Below are positions 23,699 through 31,664 of a stretch of 64,000 nucleotides of DNA, piece by piece (within the stretch, counting starts at the first letter, position 1; each line of letters starts with the position of its first letter). The translations under genes and the position numbers were made by a program. Where the stretch lies: positions 1,984,001 through 2,048,000 of the forward strand of contig NC_014220.1 of assembly GCF_000092405.1 (NCBI RefSeq), written 5' to 3'. Under the pieces are notes generated by a model, which worked only from the letters and a program-made list of their open reading frames with translations, did not search any database and had not been told where the DNA came from. The DNA comes from Syntrophothermus lipocalidus DSM 12680 (lineage in GTDB: Bacteria; Bacillota; Syntrophomonadia; Syntrophomonadales; Syntrophothermaceae).

Positions 23699-24295
23699 CT
23701 ACAGGAAAAACATATGGGGGTACACTTCAATCTCCAGTTTGCCATCCCCAGCTAAACAGTGGAGCCTACTCATGCTTTCAGCACACGATACGTAAACGCC
23801 TTTGAAGAAGGAAGTTGGAACATGGTGCGGTACAAGTACCTCTGCACACTTAATCGATTTGTGTTTGAACGTTTCTATCTCATCGTTGTGAACCCATGAC
23901 TGGGCACAAACGAGCTCGAGGTCGACATGCTTAAGGCCTACAGGCGACGGGTAAAAACATGCCCAATCACTCGAAGCATTGCGGTCAGTAACGATAGTCC
24001 CTGGTATATTTAAAACCCCGACGTCGATCCGCAGTACGCATAGCTCTTTGTGCCGGCCTCGCAGCTTGTACATCATGGGATTGCGTGCGCATAGATAAAG
24101 GTTGACGTAGTCGTGGAGCAAAAGCCCACCTGGAACCCTCTTCCCCGCACGCCGTTCCTGTATCACCTGCATCGCAACTGAATTATGCCGAGTCCTTGAT
24201 GCTCTCCTATTTGACAATAAGCCAAACCGCATGATTGATTTCATATTTTCAATATGGGTTATATAATGTAGTTCGGTAAGCTCTTCCGGTTTCAT
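23699..24295 (-). CDS. darT: DarT-type DNA ADP-ribosyltransferase toxin
   Basis: DarT attaches ADP-ribose from NAD+ to thymidine in single-stranded DNA. The 198-residue protein shows the family pattern: an N-terminal HYITHIENM strand-helix, FGLLSNRRA, the YVNLYLCARNPMMY segment and the catalytic Glu152 in AEVLVPHHVP. The start is uncertain. The frame is open upstream with TTG at 24376 and beyond, but that upstream stretch looks like a remnant of another gene. It forms a two-gene toxin-antitoxin unit with the macrodomain gene. Confidence 0.85.
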   Translation of the reverse strand: MKPEELTELHYITHIENMKSIMRFGLLSNRRASRTRHNSVAMQVIQERRAGKRVPGGLLLHDYVNLYLCARNPMMYKLRGRHKELCVLRIDVGVLNIPGTIVTDRNASSDWACFYPSPVGLKHVDLELVCAQSWVHNDEIETFKHKSIKCAEVLVPHHVPTSFFKGVYVSCAESMSRLHCLAGDGKLEIEVYPHMFFL

Positions 24296-24458
24296 ATCTT
24301 CTTTGACCTCGGCTACCGGGATTACGGTGGGAAGCATATCTCGTATCGGCGGGACGTCCAGTCCTATCGCTTTCAAAGCCTCATCCCTGAAGGCTTCGCC
24401 CGTGGCTTTTAAGACTACGTCATTCGCCTGGCGGCTTATACTCGGCTCCAGTTATCAT
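24296..24458 (-). pseudogene. Remnant of an Rpn/transposase-associated nuclease N-terminus
   Basis: The frame upstream of DarT reads NDVVLKATGEAF ... LKAIGLDVP ... MLPTVIPVAEV, which resembles the first 50 residues of Rpn/PDDEXK_2 proteins. A start ATG with GGGAGGG (24458) opens MITGAEYKPPGE in another frame, so one frameshift near 24423 separates the two pieces. The remnant runs in frame into the DarT sequence. The resemblance is from memory of family patterns and is moderate. Confidence 0.4.
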
Positions 24459-24521
24459 CCCTCCCTGGTTATATTATAGCTCCCGCCCCCACTTGCGTCC
24501 ACCCAGGAGGTTAGCAGGACG

Positions 24522-24718
24522 ATTTGTCATTTCAACATTCAGCTGACCCCGGAAGACGTCGGCAGGTGGACGGCAGAAGTTCCTGCGCTTCCCGGATGTG
24601 TCACCTGGGGAGCACTAAAGAGGAAGCTTTAGAACGAATTAAAGAGGCAATAGAGCTTTACTTGGAAGTCATGGCCCAAGAAGGTAAGCCGATACCAACC
24701 GACCGCCCTTTTCAGTGA
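24522..24718 (+). pseudogene. HicB-like antitoxin gene broken by a 1-bp deletion
   Basis: Bases 24522-24632 encode HFNIQLTPEDVGRWTAEVPALPGCVTWG, the beta strands of HicB, and then stop. The following helix STKEEALERIKEAIELYLEVM lies one base out of frame and ends at 24718. Adding one A in GGGGAGCACT at about 24607-24616 would restore a single HicB protein of about 65 residues. No normal ATG/GTG start is seen in the first frame, and no hicA partner is adjacent. Confidence 0.7.
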
Positions 24719-25110
24719 GTAATGATAATCAACTCCTCCATTGGATAATGCCTGCGATTGGCCGTTACCAGGGCCAGGTTGTTGAGTACGGCTACCGCTG
24801 CGATGAGGGTATCCGGCAAGCTCAGAGTAACACCTGCCCTTGCGTAAGTGTAGCGCCAGCGCCCGGCTAAGCGCGACGCTTCATAATCTATGGAATAGAA
24901 TTTGAGGCTGGACAAGAAGCGTTCTACTCCCGGCAGTTCTTTTTCTTTGGCACCCGCAAAAACCTCGGCTACGGTTATTGGGCAGGCGGCTAAGTGAGCC
25001 TTTTCTGAGAGGACTTGCAAGAGAGCATGGGTTTGTCTGTCGCCCCGCAAAAAATCAATCAGCGCAGTCGTGTCAAGGAGGAATGCCTCTACTCCTCGTT
25101 TACTTTTCAC
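24712..25110 (-). CDS. vapC: VapC-type PIN-domain ribonuclease toxin
   Basis: PIN-domain toxins cut specific RNAs. The 132-residue protein has the acidic metal-binding residues in order: LLDTTALIDFLRG near residue 12, ITVAEVFAG near 45, and LSLPDTLIAA near 100. The start overlaps the end of the upstream antitoxin gene by 11 bp, the usual vapBC arrangement. Length fits VapC (about 130). Confidence 0.88.
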   Translation of the reverse strand: MKSKRGVEAFLLDTTALIDFLRGDRQTHALLQVLSEKAHLAACPITVAEVFAGAKEKELPGVERFLSSLKFYSIDYEASRLAGRWRYTYARAGVTLSLPDTLIAAVAVLNNLALVTANRRHYPMEELIIITH

Positions 25111-25384
25111 GCTCTGACCACCCGGACACCCTCTTGTCGGCTTCTTGCCGCAGGTTTCTCACCCATTTTTCAGTGCTCTCCCGGTCCCTAAATTCGGGGT
25201 ATTCATCGGGTTTGAACAAACCATGAGCTTCTTTAAGAGCCTCTGCCTGCTTCAGGCGTAAGAGTGCTTCTTCGGTAGCCCTGATGATGAACTCGCTCTG
25301 TTTACCCTGTCGAACATACTTGCCTAAGTCACGGACAAGGGATTCGGGGAACCTAATAGCCTTTAGGCGCGTTTTTTCACGCAT
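25100..25384 (-). CDS. vapB: Ribbon-helix-helix antitoxin of the PIN toxin
   Basis: The ATG at 25384 follows CCAGGAGGTTTTAG; the longer frame is rejected for lack of a site. The 94-residue protein has an N-terminal RHH pattern (KAIRFPESLVRDLGKYV ... SEFIIRATEEAL) and a charged C-terminal tail that should wrap the toxin. A perfect inverted repeat upstream (25405-25425) is a likely autoregulatory operator. Confidence 0.82.
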   Translation of the reverse strand: MREKTRLKAIRFPESLVRDLGKYVRQGKQSEFIIRATEEALLRLKQAEALKEAHGLFKPDEYPEFRDRESTEKWVRNLRQEADKRVSGWSEREK

Positions 25385-25404
25385 TCTAAAACCTCCTGGG
25401 TACT

Positions 25405-25425
25405 TGTTATACAATAAGTATAACA
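25405..25425. promoter_or_regulatory. Probable VapB operator
   Basis: TGTTATAC-AATAA-GTATAACA is a perfect inverted repeat with 8-bp arms, 20 bp upstream of the antitoxin start. Confidence 0.65.
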
Positions 25426-25454
25426 TGTATGGGGTTGTTTACTATTAGTTTTAA

Positions 25455-25478
25455 AAATCTGCGTAAATCTGCGTCTAA
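25455..25478. repeat. Dispersed repeat, single short arm
   Basis: AATCTGCGTAAATCTGCGTC is a two-unit copy without a visible partner, between the vapBC operator and the S-layer-like gene terminator. Confidence 0.65.
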
Positions 25479-25483
25479 GGATA

Positions 25484-25524
25484 AAAGAAGGCCCGGATCG
25501 TGAGATCCGAGCCTTTCTTTTTGC
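25484..25524 (-). terminator. Terminator of the S-layer-like gene
   Basis: GAAGGCCCGGATC and GATCCGAGCCTTTC pair around GTGA. T-runs follow on both strands, so it may work in both directions. Confidence 0.8.
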
Positions 25525-25547
25525 CTGTTAGGCCTGTGGAGTCACTC

Positions 25548-27794
25548 CTAATACTCGATGCTGATGGCCTGAGTTGCGGCGTCATAGGTTACTTTGGCGC
25601 CGAAGGCTTCGAGTACAGGCCGGATGGGCAGCATGGTGTAGCCGTCCTTGGCCTCAGGAGCAACGTCCATGGTGGATACCTGTACGCCGTTCACATACAG
25701 GGCCTGGCTGCCGAGCTTGACCTGAACGATGGTGTTATCCTTCTTCAGGGTCGCAGTCTTGGTAGCGCTGTCCCACCAGATGTTGGCGTCATCGATGCCG
25801 ATAGCGTTGCCGCAGAACCTGAGCGGCAGGTAGGTCCGCCCGTTCTTAGCATACGGAGCAACCGGCATGGTGACGGTCGAGCCATTCAGGGTGTAGCTGG
25901 CCTGACCCAGAGTGAACACCGCATTGCCCTTGGTCACACCAGGAGCCGGGGTAACCACCTTAGCTACAGCTACCTTAGTTACCCAATGCTTGTTCGAGAA
26001 CCACTCGACGCCCGCAGGCGCGGCCTGATCGTTCTCAACCAGCGCTGTGCCACCAATTTCCATCACAATGTCCCCTTCGGGTACGGTGCGGTCAACAATG
26101 AGTTTCATGTCACTAATCTCAACTTTGCTGGCCTTACCACTAACACTATCAACTTTAATTGTGACTGTTCTGGCATCATTGTCATAGCTTACGGTACCTA
26201 GGTCAATGTCGCCTTCGATAACCTTAACCTTGGGAGCATCGGCAAAGCGTACGCCAGGAGGAGCTTTGATGACGATTTCCCCGCTCCTGGTAGCGTCATT
26301 ACCAATGGTGATTGAGTAAGGACTCGCCGTGTACGCAGTGCATGTATCAACTGATTTCTTAATAGCTTCAGCTTTGGCTTCGGTAAGAGTTAGAGCAACA
26401 GCTACCTGTGCAGACTGACCAATAACGACGTTAGGAACTTTGTCAACCGATGCGGTGACGGGAGCGACGGCTACACCTATCTTAGCTTCACCAGTGGCTC
26501 CAGCCGAACCTCCGATTTTAACTATGACGTCGCCTGAAAAGTCTGCTGCAGCGGTGATGCTTCCGCCCTTAAATACGATTTCAGGACTCTTGGTCCCACT
26601 GGACGCAACGTTAACTGATACCTTACACATACGTTTGTCATTTCCTACCAGACTGAATGTGCCTACGGCAAAATTGCCATAGTTCTTCGAGTCACTGGCA
26701 GAAAACGAAGGCAGGGTATTCCATTTGCACCCGTCGGGCAAAGTAAAGGTTATGGTCTTGTTCTGTGACAAACTATTGGGCAAAGATTCTTTAATGAGTA
26801 TCTTGCCCAGTTCCTGGTCATACTGACCAGCTTGAATCGTCTTTTCCGACTTGGCAGAAACCTCAACACTGTAGTTCCCGTAAGTGGCAGCTTTGATTTC
26901 CGTATTCGTTACCGTACTTTCACCGCTGATAGTAACCATGACATCTCCGGGAGTGGCGGTAGACTCATCTATGGTAACAGGTACAGCCACATCAACTATG
27001 ATCTTTTCTACGGTACTTGCTTTGCCTGATGCTAGAGTAACTTTAACATCCCTGCCGTCGGTACCGGTGGAGGAAAAATCACCAGCAACAAGGGCAGTTC
27101 CCGGACTCACGCCGTATTTACCGGAAATCACCGTAAATGTCGGGGAACCAACGGTGAATCCGTTCGGGAATTTGAATTTAATGGTATTAGCTTTATCTTT
27201 CAATGCGCCAGCAGCATTTTCCTTAACCCTGAACGTAACGGTGCCCCCGTTATCACCAAGAGCGGGAACGCTGACCATCGAAACCGTGACATTTCCCCCG
27301 GTCGCCTGAGCAACCACTAACTCGCCGGCAACAAACTGCCCAGTTGTAGAGCTGAAGCGTACCTTAACATCTCCAGCAGCACAATCTTTAGCGTCTACGG
27401 TCAATTGTAAAGTACCCTGATATTTGCCGTTTAATGGTGTTACATTCAATGATAACTTGTAGGTGTTTAAGCTTCCCCCTACTGCAGTACAACTACCAGT
27501 GGCGCTCCCTTCTATGTCGCTATAAACTGCGGACTTGATATCAAGGAGCTGGCCATTGGAGTCCACCACTTCGATTAGAGCGGTAGAGGTTCCGCTCACG
27601 GCAGGGTCAAACTTGTAGTGTACTGTGGCTACAGTCAGATTACTCGCATTGGCATTTGCTGGATCGAACTCTGGAATAGCAGTAGCTATGCTGTAAGTAG
27701 TACCGGCACTTGCTGTCCCAATTCCAACGAACAAAGTTGCCAGCATGGTGAGTACGAGTAATAGAGCTAGTTTGCTGTTTCTTGCTTTACGCAA
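25548..27794 (-). CDS. Large secreted surface protein with copper amine oxidase-N domain
   Basis: TTG at 27794 follows GAAGGAGGGAAAATAA. The 748-residue product has a signal peptide ending near GTASA. Residues about 35-620 are Val/Thr/Ser-rich and beta-predicted, with repeated patterns such as GEIVIKAPPGVRF and GKILIKESLPNS that suggest tandem Ig-like modules. Residues about 630-748 form the copper-amine-oxidase-N (stalk) domain with NGRTYLPLRF and DGYTMLPIRPVLEA motifs. Composition and domain order fit an S-layer or abundant envelope protein. A hairpin (GAGGCggaAGCCTC, near 27834-27847) lies in the leader. Confidence 0.78.
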   Translation of the reverse strand: MRKARNSKLALLLVLTMLATLFVGIGTASAGTTYSIATAIPEFDPANANASNLTVATVHYKFDPAVSGTSTALIEVVDSNGQLLDIKSAVYSDIEGSATGSCTAVGGSLNTYKLSLNVTPLNGKYQGTLQLTVDAKDCAAGDVKVRFSSTTGQFVAGELVVAQATGGNVTVSMVSVPALGDNGGTVTFRVKENAAGALKDKANTIKFKFPNGFTVGSPTFTVISGKYGVSPGTALVAGDFSSTGTDGRDVKVTLASGKASTVEKIIVDVAVPVTIDESTATPGDVMVTISGESTVTNTEIKAATYGNYSVEVSAKSEKTIQAGQYDQELGKILIKESLPNSLSQNKTITFTLPDGCKWNTLPSFSASDSKNYGNFAVGTFSLVGNDKRMCKVSVNVASSGTKSPEIVFKGGSITAAADFSGDVIVKIGGSAGATGEAKIGVAVAPVTASVDKVPNVVIGQSAQVAVALTLTEAKAEAIKKSVDTCTAYTASPYSITIGNDATRSGEIVIKAPPGVRFADAPKVKVIEGDIDLGTVSYDNDARTVTIKVDSVSGKASKVEISDMKLIVDRTVPEGDIVMEIGGTALVENDQAAPAGVEWFSNKHWVTKVAVAKVVTPAPGVTKGNAVFTLGQASYTLNGSTVTMPVAPYAKNGRTYLPLRFCGNAIGIDDANIWWDSATKTATLKKDNTIVQVKLGSQALYVNGVQVSTMDVAPEAKDGYTMLPIRPVLEAFGAKVTYDAATQAISIEY

Positions 27795-28045
27795 TTATTT
27801 TCCCTCCTTCTTTTATGTTGCTAGGTGGTCTTGAGGCGGAAGCCTCCATTAGAGAGGTGATCATCGAGCGTTAACCCGATACGAGCCGCTTTTTCTTGTC
27901 CATCCCTCCCTTTCTAGCGTGCAGCCGTTCGCGTGTGCTGGTGTGACTGGGCTGTGATGCGCAGAGTGTGGCTGTCTGTATTAGTTAGACACGGAAGGGG
28001 GTGAAAAAGTTCCCGGGGCCGGAGGGAAATTTTTGGGGTATAATT
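27795..28045. other. Intergenic leader between divergent surface-protein and sigma loci
   Basis: No gene is seen. The stretch holds the ribosome binding site and a GAGGC/GCCTC hairpin of the minus-strand surface-protein gene and a second GGGAGGG at 27902-27908. It probably contains a long 5' leader and its promoter. Confidence 0.4.
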
Positions 28046-28292
28046 AGCCACAGATGCACACAGATTTTGCACTGATGAACACAGATTTTCTTTATCATTG
28101 TATTAGGGGCCTTGGTGTTGGCGGTTGGCGCTTCCCATCGACTCCAAGGCTGCTCCGTGGCAGGAAGGGTCTCGTTATCTCTGCTTTTATCAAACAGGGT
28201 CATTCCATTCATCTGTGGTCATCTGTGGTCATCTGTGGTCATCTGTGGTCATCTGTGGTCATCTGTGATAATCTGTGTTTATCAGTGGCTCA
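28046..28292. repeat. Dispersed repeat, inverted pair 6, with tandem 10-bp units
   Basis: The left arm is 28046-28090 (AGCCACAGATGCACACAGAT) and the right arm 28209-28292. The right arm contains five consecutive copies of CATCTGTGGT (about 28210-28260), a local tandem expansion. Confidence 0.85.
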
Positions 28293-28371
28293 AGTTGAGG
28301 GAACTTTTTGTGAAATATCTGTGTCTAAATACATAGCCGGGTCTTTCCCGGCGTGTCAGGAGTGTCTGACG

Positions 28372-28953
28372 TTGGGTAAATACAATAACGAAGCTAAGGA
28401 CCTGGTGAAAAAGGCGCAAGCTGGAGACCTGCGAGCGTTCGAGAAGCTGGTCATTTCTTACCAGGATAAGGTGTTCAGCCAGTGCTACCGGCTCACCGGG
28501 AACTACGACGATGCCCAGGACCTGGCCCAGGAGGTTTTCGTCCGGGCCTACCGGGGGATAGGGTCTTTCAGGAGCGACGCGGACCTCGGCACCTGGCTGT
28601 ATAGGATAGCGGTCAACCAGTATCTGAACTCCCGGCGTCGGGAGAAGGATAATGTAATCTCCCTGGATGAACCGGTGGATACCGGCGACGGTGAGGTGGC
28701 TCGCCAGGTAGCAGCGGCCGCGGAGGACCCCCTCGAGGAAGTGGAGAGGGGGGAACTCCGGGAACTGGTCCTGGCAGGGCTGGCCCGGCTTCCGGCGGAG
28801 TTCCGGGCGGCGTTGACGCTGCGGGAGTTCGAGGGCTTAAGCTACGAGGAGATAGCCGAGGTGATGAACTGCTCGGTGGGTACCGTGAGGTCCCGGCTCA
28901 ACCGGGCAAGAAAGGCTTTGCGGGACTTTCTAGGGCCACAGATAAAGGATTAG
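28372..28953 (+). CDS. ECF-type RNA polymerase sigma factor (SigW-like)
   Basis: The TTG at 28372 follows CAGGAGTG; upstream codons are repeat-derived. The 193-residue protein has region 2 (residues about 15-85: FEKLVISYQDKVFSQCYRLT, DDAQDLAQEVFVRAY) and region 4 (about 130-185: LPAEFRAALTLREFEGLSYEEIAEVM, TVRSRLNRARKAL). The last residues (PQIKD) come from repeat DNA. The cognate anti-sigma gene is 550 bp downstream, separated by the GxxExxY element. ECF factors of this type usually answer envelope stress. Confidence 0.9.
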   Translation: MGKYNNEAKDLVKKAQAGDLRAFEKLVISYQDKVFSQCYRLTGNYDDAQDLAQEVFVRAYRGIGSFRSDADLGTWLYRIAVNQYLNSRRREKDNVISLDEPVDTGDGEVARQVAAAAEDPLEEVERGELRELVLAGLARLPAEFRAALTLREFEGLSYEEIAEVMNCSVGTVRSRLNRARKALRDFLGPQIKD

Positions 28954-29490
28954 ACGCAGATTAATGGCCACAGATGAACACTGATTAGCACAGATTTACA
29001 CAGATGTCTTATGGAATACTTATGTGAAGACATTACGCGAAAAATAATAGGGTGTGCTTATAAAGTACATAATACGTTGGGTTCAGGGTTTTTGGAAAAG
29101 GTCTATGAAAACGCGCTTAAGATAGAACTGGAACGTAATGGCCTGGTAGTAGAGCAGCAGAAACAGATTCAAGTGCAGTACGAAGGCGTGGTAGTCGGGT
29201 ATTATGTACCAGACCTTTTGGTAGACAGTTCGGTTGTCATAGAAATCAAAGCAGCAGACAATATAGACCCGGTTTTTGAAGCCCAGTTACTAAACTACTT
29301 GAAGGCCACTGGCTTGCGAATAGGACTCCTTAATTAACTTCGCTCCTAAAGTGACTATCAAGCGCCGGGTTTTATAGTATCGCTGCTGTTACTCTTAAGG
29401 ATATCACTGTTAATGGGAAGAGATCTGTGTTCATCCGTGGTTATAAGTCTGTGTTAATCTGTGGCTACAAATCAGTGTGCATCTGTGGCT
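28934..29490. mobile_element. GxxExxY element bounded by inverted dispersed repeats
   Basis: Left-type arms (28934-29006, GGCCACAGATAAAGG ... CACAGATTTACACAGATG) and right-type arms (29421-29490, CTGTGTTCATCCGTGG ... CATCTGTGGCT) bracket a single gene encoding a GxxExxY protein. The element separates a sigma gene from its anti-sigma gene, which normally are adjacent. Mobility is inferred from this layout, not shown. Confidence 0.6.
29011..29337 (+). CDS. GxxExxY protein (PD-(D/E)XK-like)
   Basis: The 108-residue product has IIGCAYKVHNTLGSGFLEKVYENAL, which contains the family signature GxxExxY (GFLEKVY), and YVPDLLVDSSVVIEIKA, a D...ExK-like pattern suggesting a nuclease fold. The ATG at 29011 directly follows the repeat arm. 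Typical members are about 125 residues; this one ends at LRIGLLN, so the last strand may be shortened. The family function is unknown to me. Confidence 0.82.
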   Translation: MEYLCEDITRKIIGCAYKVHNTLGSGFLEKVYENALKIELERNGLVVEQQKQIQVQYEGVVVGYYVPDLLVDSSVVIEIKAADNIDPVFEAQLLNYLKATGLRIGLLN

Positions 29491-29505
29491 AAAGAAGGGA
29501 TTTTT

Positions 29506-30549
29506 ATGAACTGTGTCGATGCGAGACAATTGTTTTCGCCCTGGTTGGACGGGGAGCTGGATGAGGCTTCTGCCGTGGCCCTGCGCCTGCACCTGGAAGG
29601 GTGTGGGGAATGCAGTCGGGAACTGGCCTTGTGGGAGGACATGTCTCAGGCCTTGAGGCAGGCCCGGCCCGATGTCGTTGCTCCGTCCGGTTTTGCCGAG
29701 GGTGTAATGGCCCGGCTCAGGGATGAAGCGGCGGCTGGGGAGCCTCGGAAGGCGAAGGTCAGATTCGCCGGCTTCAGGCGCTGGCGCGAGTTCCTGGCAG
29801 TGGCGGCGGCAGCGGCGGTGCTCGTTTTCGGCTGGTGGGCGGTAAAGCCTGATGTCCCGCATCGTCCCGGTGAAGTTGCCCATGAGACGGAGAAACCCCC
29901 GGCAGAAGTTAAGACGGCGGATTCGAGCGGTTCAGATGGATCGGGATCGGTTCAGCAGTCGGGCAATGCGTCAGAGCCTTCTGTCAAGCCGGGGAGCAGC
30001 GCACTTGGCCCGGAGAACGGAGCAGCGTCCCAAGAAGGACAGACAGCCGTCGTAAATCCTGGGCAAACAAGTGCTCCGGTCAAGCCATCGGGAACAACCA
30101 CCCAGGCACGGGTGTTTCTCAATAAGGAACGCAAGATAACCAGCACCCTGGTCCGCTTGTCGGTTGCGGATCTCGGTACGGCCCAGTCGCAGGCCGAGAA
30201 TATAGCTTCCCGCTTCGGAATCAAACCGGAGCTGGTGGCCCAGCAGTCGGCCGGGAGCGAGAAATGGATCGTGTACCGGATGCTGGTGGATCCGGCTCAG
30301 GCGGAAGCTTTGGAAGACGCGGTTATGGGACTGGGTAAGGTGGTCGACTACCAGGAAGAGACCCGGGACGTGACCCAGGAGTTCGCCCGGACCTTGGAGC
30401 AGTACCGGGGCTTGGTAGCCCAGCTCGCCGCGACCGAAGATGCCTCGCAGAAGAGGGAGCTTGAAGCGAAGATTGAGGACCTGGAGGAGCAATTGGTTTC
30501 CTGGGATAACGCCTCCAGCCATCGCGTCATAGTTCTGTGGCTGCAATAA
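29506..30549 (+). CDS. Anti-sigma factor with zinc-finger and DUF4349-like domain
   Basis: The 347-residue protein begins with a ZAS/zf-HC2 anti-sigma domain (residues 1-45: LFSPWLDGELDE, LHLEGCGEC with the HxxxCxxC zinc motif). A membrane helix follows (about 95-115, AVAAAAAVLVFGWWAV), then a Ser/Pro/Gln-rich linker and a C-terminal domain (about 205-345) with a coiled coil and RVIVLWLQ, like DUF4349. It should hold the ECF sigma factor at the membrane. ATG at 29506 is preceded by AAAGAAGGGA. Confidence 0.85.
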   Translation: MNCVDARQLFSPWLDGELDEASAVALRLHLEGCGECSRELALWEDMSQALRQARPDVVAPSGFAEGVMARLRDEAAAGEPRKAKVRFAGFRRWREFLAVAAAAAVLVFGWWAVKPDVPHRPGEVAHETEKPPAEVKTADSSGSDGSGSVQQSGNASEPSVKPGSSALGPENGAASQEGQTAVVNPGQTSAPVKPSGTTTQARVFLNKERKITSTLVRLSVADLGTAQSQAENIASRFGIKPELVAQQSAGSEKWIVYRMLVDPAQAEALEDAVMGLGKVVDYQEETRDVTQEFARTLEQYRGLVAQLAATEDASQKRELEAKIEDLEEQLVSWDNASSHRVIVLWLQ

Positions 30550-30575
30550 CGCCCGCGAAGGGCGTTTTTTTATGA
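30549..30575 (+). terminator. Terminator after the anti-sigma gene
   Basis: ACGCCC and GGGCGT pair around GCGAA, followed by TTTTTTTATG. Confidence 0.85.
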
Positions 30576-30699
30576 TCTCCCTATAATATCTTCCTAACTA
30601 ATACAAGCCTCTCGCCCTCTTGATTGGGTCGCGCAAATATTTTTTGCGCGGCACCATAGAGCACTCTTTTGATGAGAGTACCATTCCCCGGAGTTTCGA

Positions 30700-30728
30700 T
30701 TGTCACGTATTTTTGTACGTGTTACAAT
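30700..30728 (+). promoter_or_regulatory. hicAB promoter with palindromic operator
   Basis: TTGTCA (30700-30705) and TACAAT (30723-30728) are 17 bp apart. The spacer holds CACGTA (30704-30709) and TACGTG (30716-30721), an inverted repeat that fits HicB autorepression. Confidence 0.65.
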
Positions 30729-30748
30729 TAGCTTACGAGGTGAAGCGT

Positions 30749-30832
30749 GTGAAGACATACTCGTCAAGGGAACTGATCCGCTTGATACAGCAAGCCGGTT
30801 GGATGATGGTAGCGGGCTTAGACGAGTCATAA
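30749..30832 (+). pseudogene. hicA: Truncated hicA toxin gene
   Basis: GTG at 30749 with ACGAGGTGA upstream opens KTYSSRELIRLIQQAGWMMV, the first helix and strand of the HicA mRNA-interferase fold. The frame stops at codon 28, before the catalytic SHHxF region. The antitoxin gene starts 31 bp later, and the region between shows no HicA-like codons, so most of the toxin has been deleted. Confidence 0.75.
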
Positions 30833-30863
30833 CACGCAATAATTAGAAAAGGGGGACTCAACC

Positions 30864-31277
30864 ATGGGTAAGGACAAATATGTATATCCTGCCATCTTTG
30901 ACTATGCAAATGACGGCATATCAGTAGAATTTCCCGACTTGCCCGGATGTTACACGTGCGGCGATACTGACGAAGAAGCCCTGTATATGGCAAAAGAAGC
31001 GTTAGCCCTTCACCTTTATGGGTTGGAGGAAGACGGTTGCGCCATACCCGATCCCAGCCCCGCAAACACGATAAAAGCGGAGCCCAACCAGGTGGTGGTT
31101 CTTGTTGAAGCTTGGATGCCGCCTTTCCGTGACGAAATGAAGCACCGATCTGTCAAGAAAACATTGACCATACCCAAGTGGCTTGACGACCTGGCTCGGG
31201 AACATAACGTGAATTTTTCGCACTTACTGCAAAATGCCTTGAAAGAGTATTTGGGTCTTAACGAAAAACAGCCGTGA
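30864..31277 (+). CDS. hicB: HicB-family antitoxin
   Basis: The 137-residue protein has the N-terminal HicB strands and helix (YPAIFDYANDGISVEFPDLPGCYTCGDTDEEAL) and a C-terminal RHH DNA-binding segment (TLTIPKWLDDLAREHNVNFSHLLQNALKEYL). ATG at 30864 follows AAAGGGGGACTCAACC. Its toxin is truncated, so today it may act as a stand-alone repressor or protect against related toxins. Confidence 0.88.
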   Translation: MGKDKYVYPAIFDYANDGISVEFPDLPGCYTCGDTDEEALYMAKEALALHLYGLEEDGCAIPDPSPANTIKAEPNQVVVLVEAWMPPFRDEMKHRSVKKTLTIPKWLDDLAREHNVNFSHLLQNALKEYLGLNEKQP

Positions 31278-31298
31278 ATAACCGGCATGGGAAATAGG

Positions 31299-31664
31299 CT
31301 ACTCGTTGATGCGTCGAAAAAGTAAACCTGAAGGACTACTCTTCTGGCCCATATGTATCTTTTCAAAGTCGTAGACGTGAGGGGACAAATCCTTCAGTCC
31401 TGCCATCACCGCCAGTTTGCCCTCCGAACTCAATCCTTCCAGGGTCTCCAACTTTACCGCAATGAACTGGCTACCGCCGTTTTCTTCTGCGAATACCGCT
31501 TTCATGGCGGCGAGGTATAGGTCTATTCTCTTTTGTTCTGTTTGAGTAAGCGCCTGCCCGGGGGACTCTTCTACATCTTCAGAGGAGCTGACCGTCGTGC
31601 AGCCACCCGAGAATAGTAGAAAGACTGAGAAGAGGGATATCAAAAGGAGAATACTCCTTTTCAT
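31299..31664 (-). CDS. Putative lipoprotein
   Basis: The 121-residue product starts MKRSILLLISLFSVFLLFSGGC, a lipoprotein signal with a lipobox ending at Cys22. The mature part is short, acidic at first and then mixed, with LTQTEQKRIDLYLAAMKAVFAEENGG and KLAVMAGLKDLSPHVYDF. No domain is recognised. It converges on hicB with a 21-bp gap. Confidence 0.75.
   Translation of the reverse strand: MKRSILLLISLFSVFLLFSGGCTTVSSSEDVEESPGQALTQTEQKRIDLYLAAMKAVFAEENGGSQFIAVKLETLEGLSSEGKLAVMAGLKDLSPHVYDFEKIHMGQKSSPSGLLFRRINE

Noticed and set aside
28201-28300. Possible CRISPR-like array
   Set aside because: The units are contiguous 10-bp repeats without spacers, and they belong to the dispersed repeat family; no cas genes are present.
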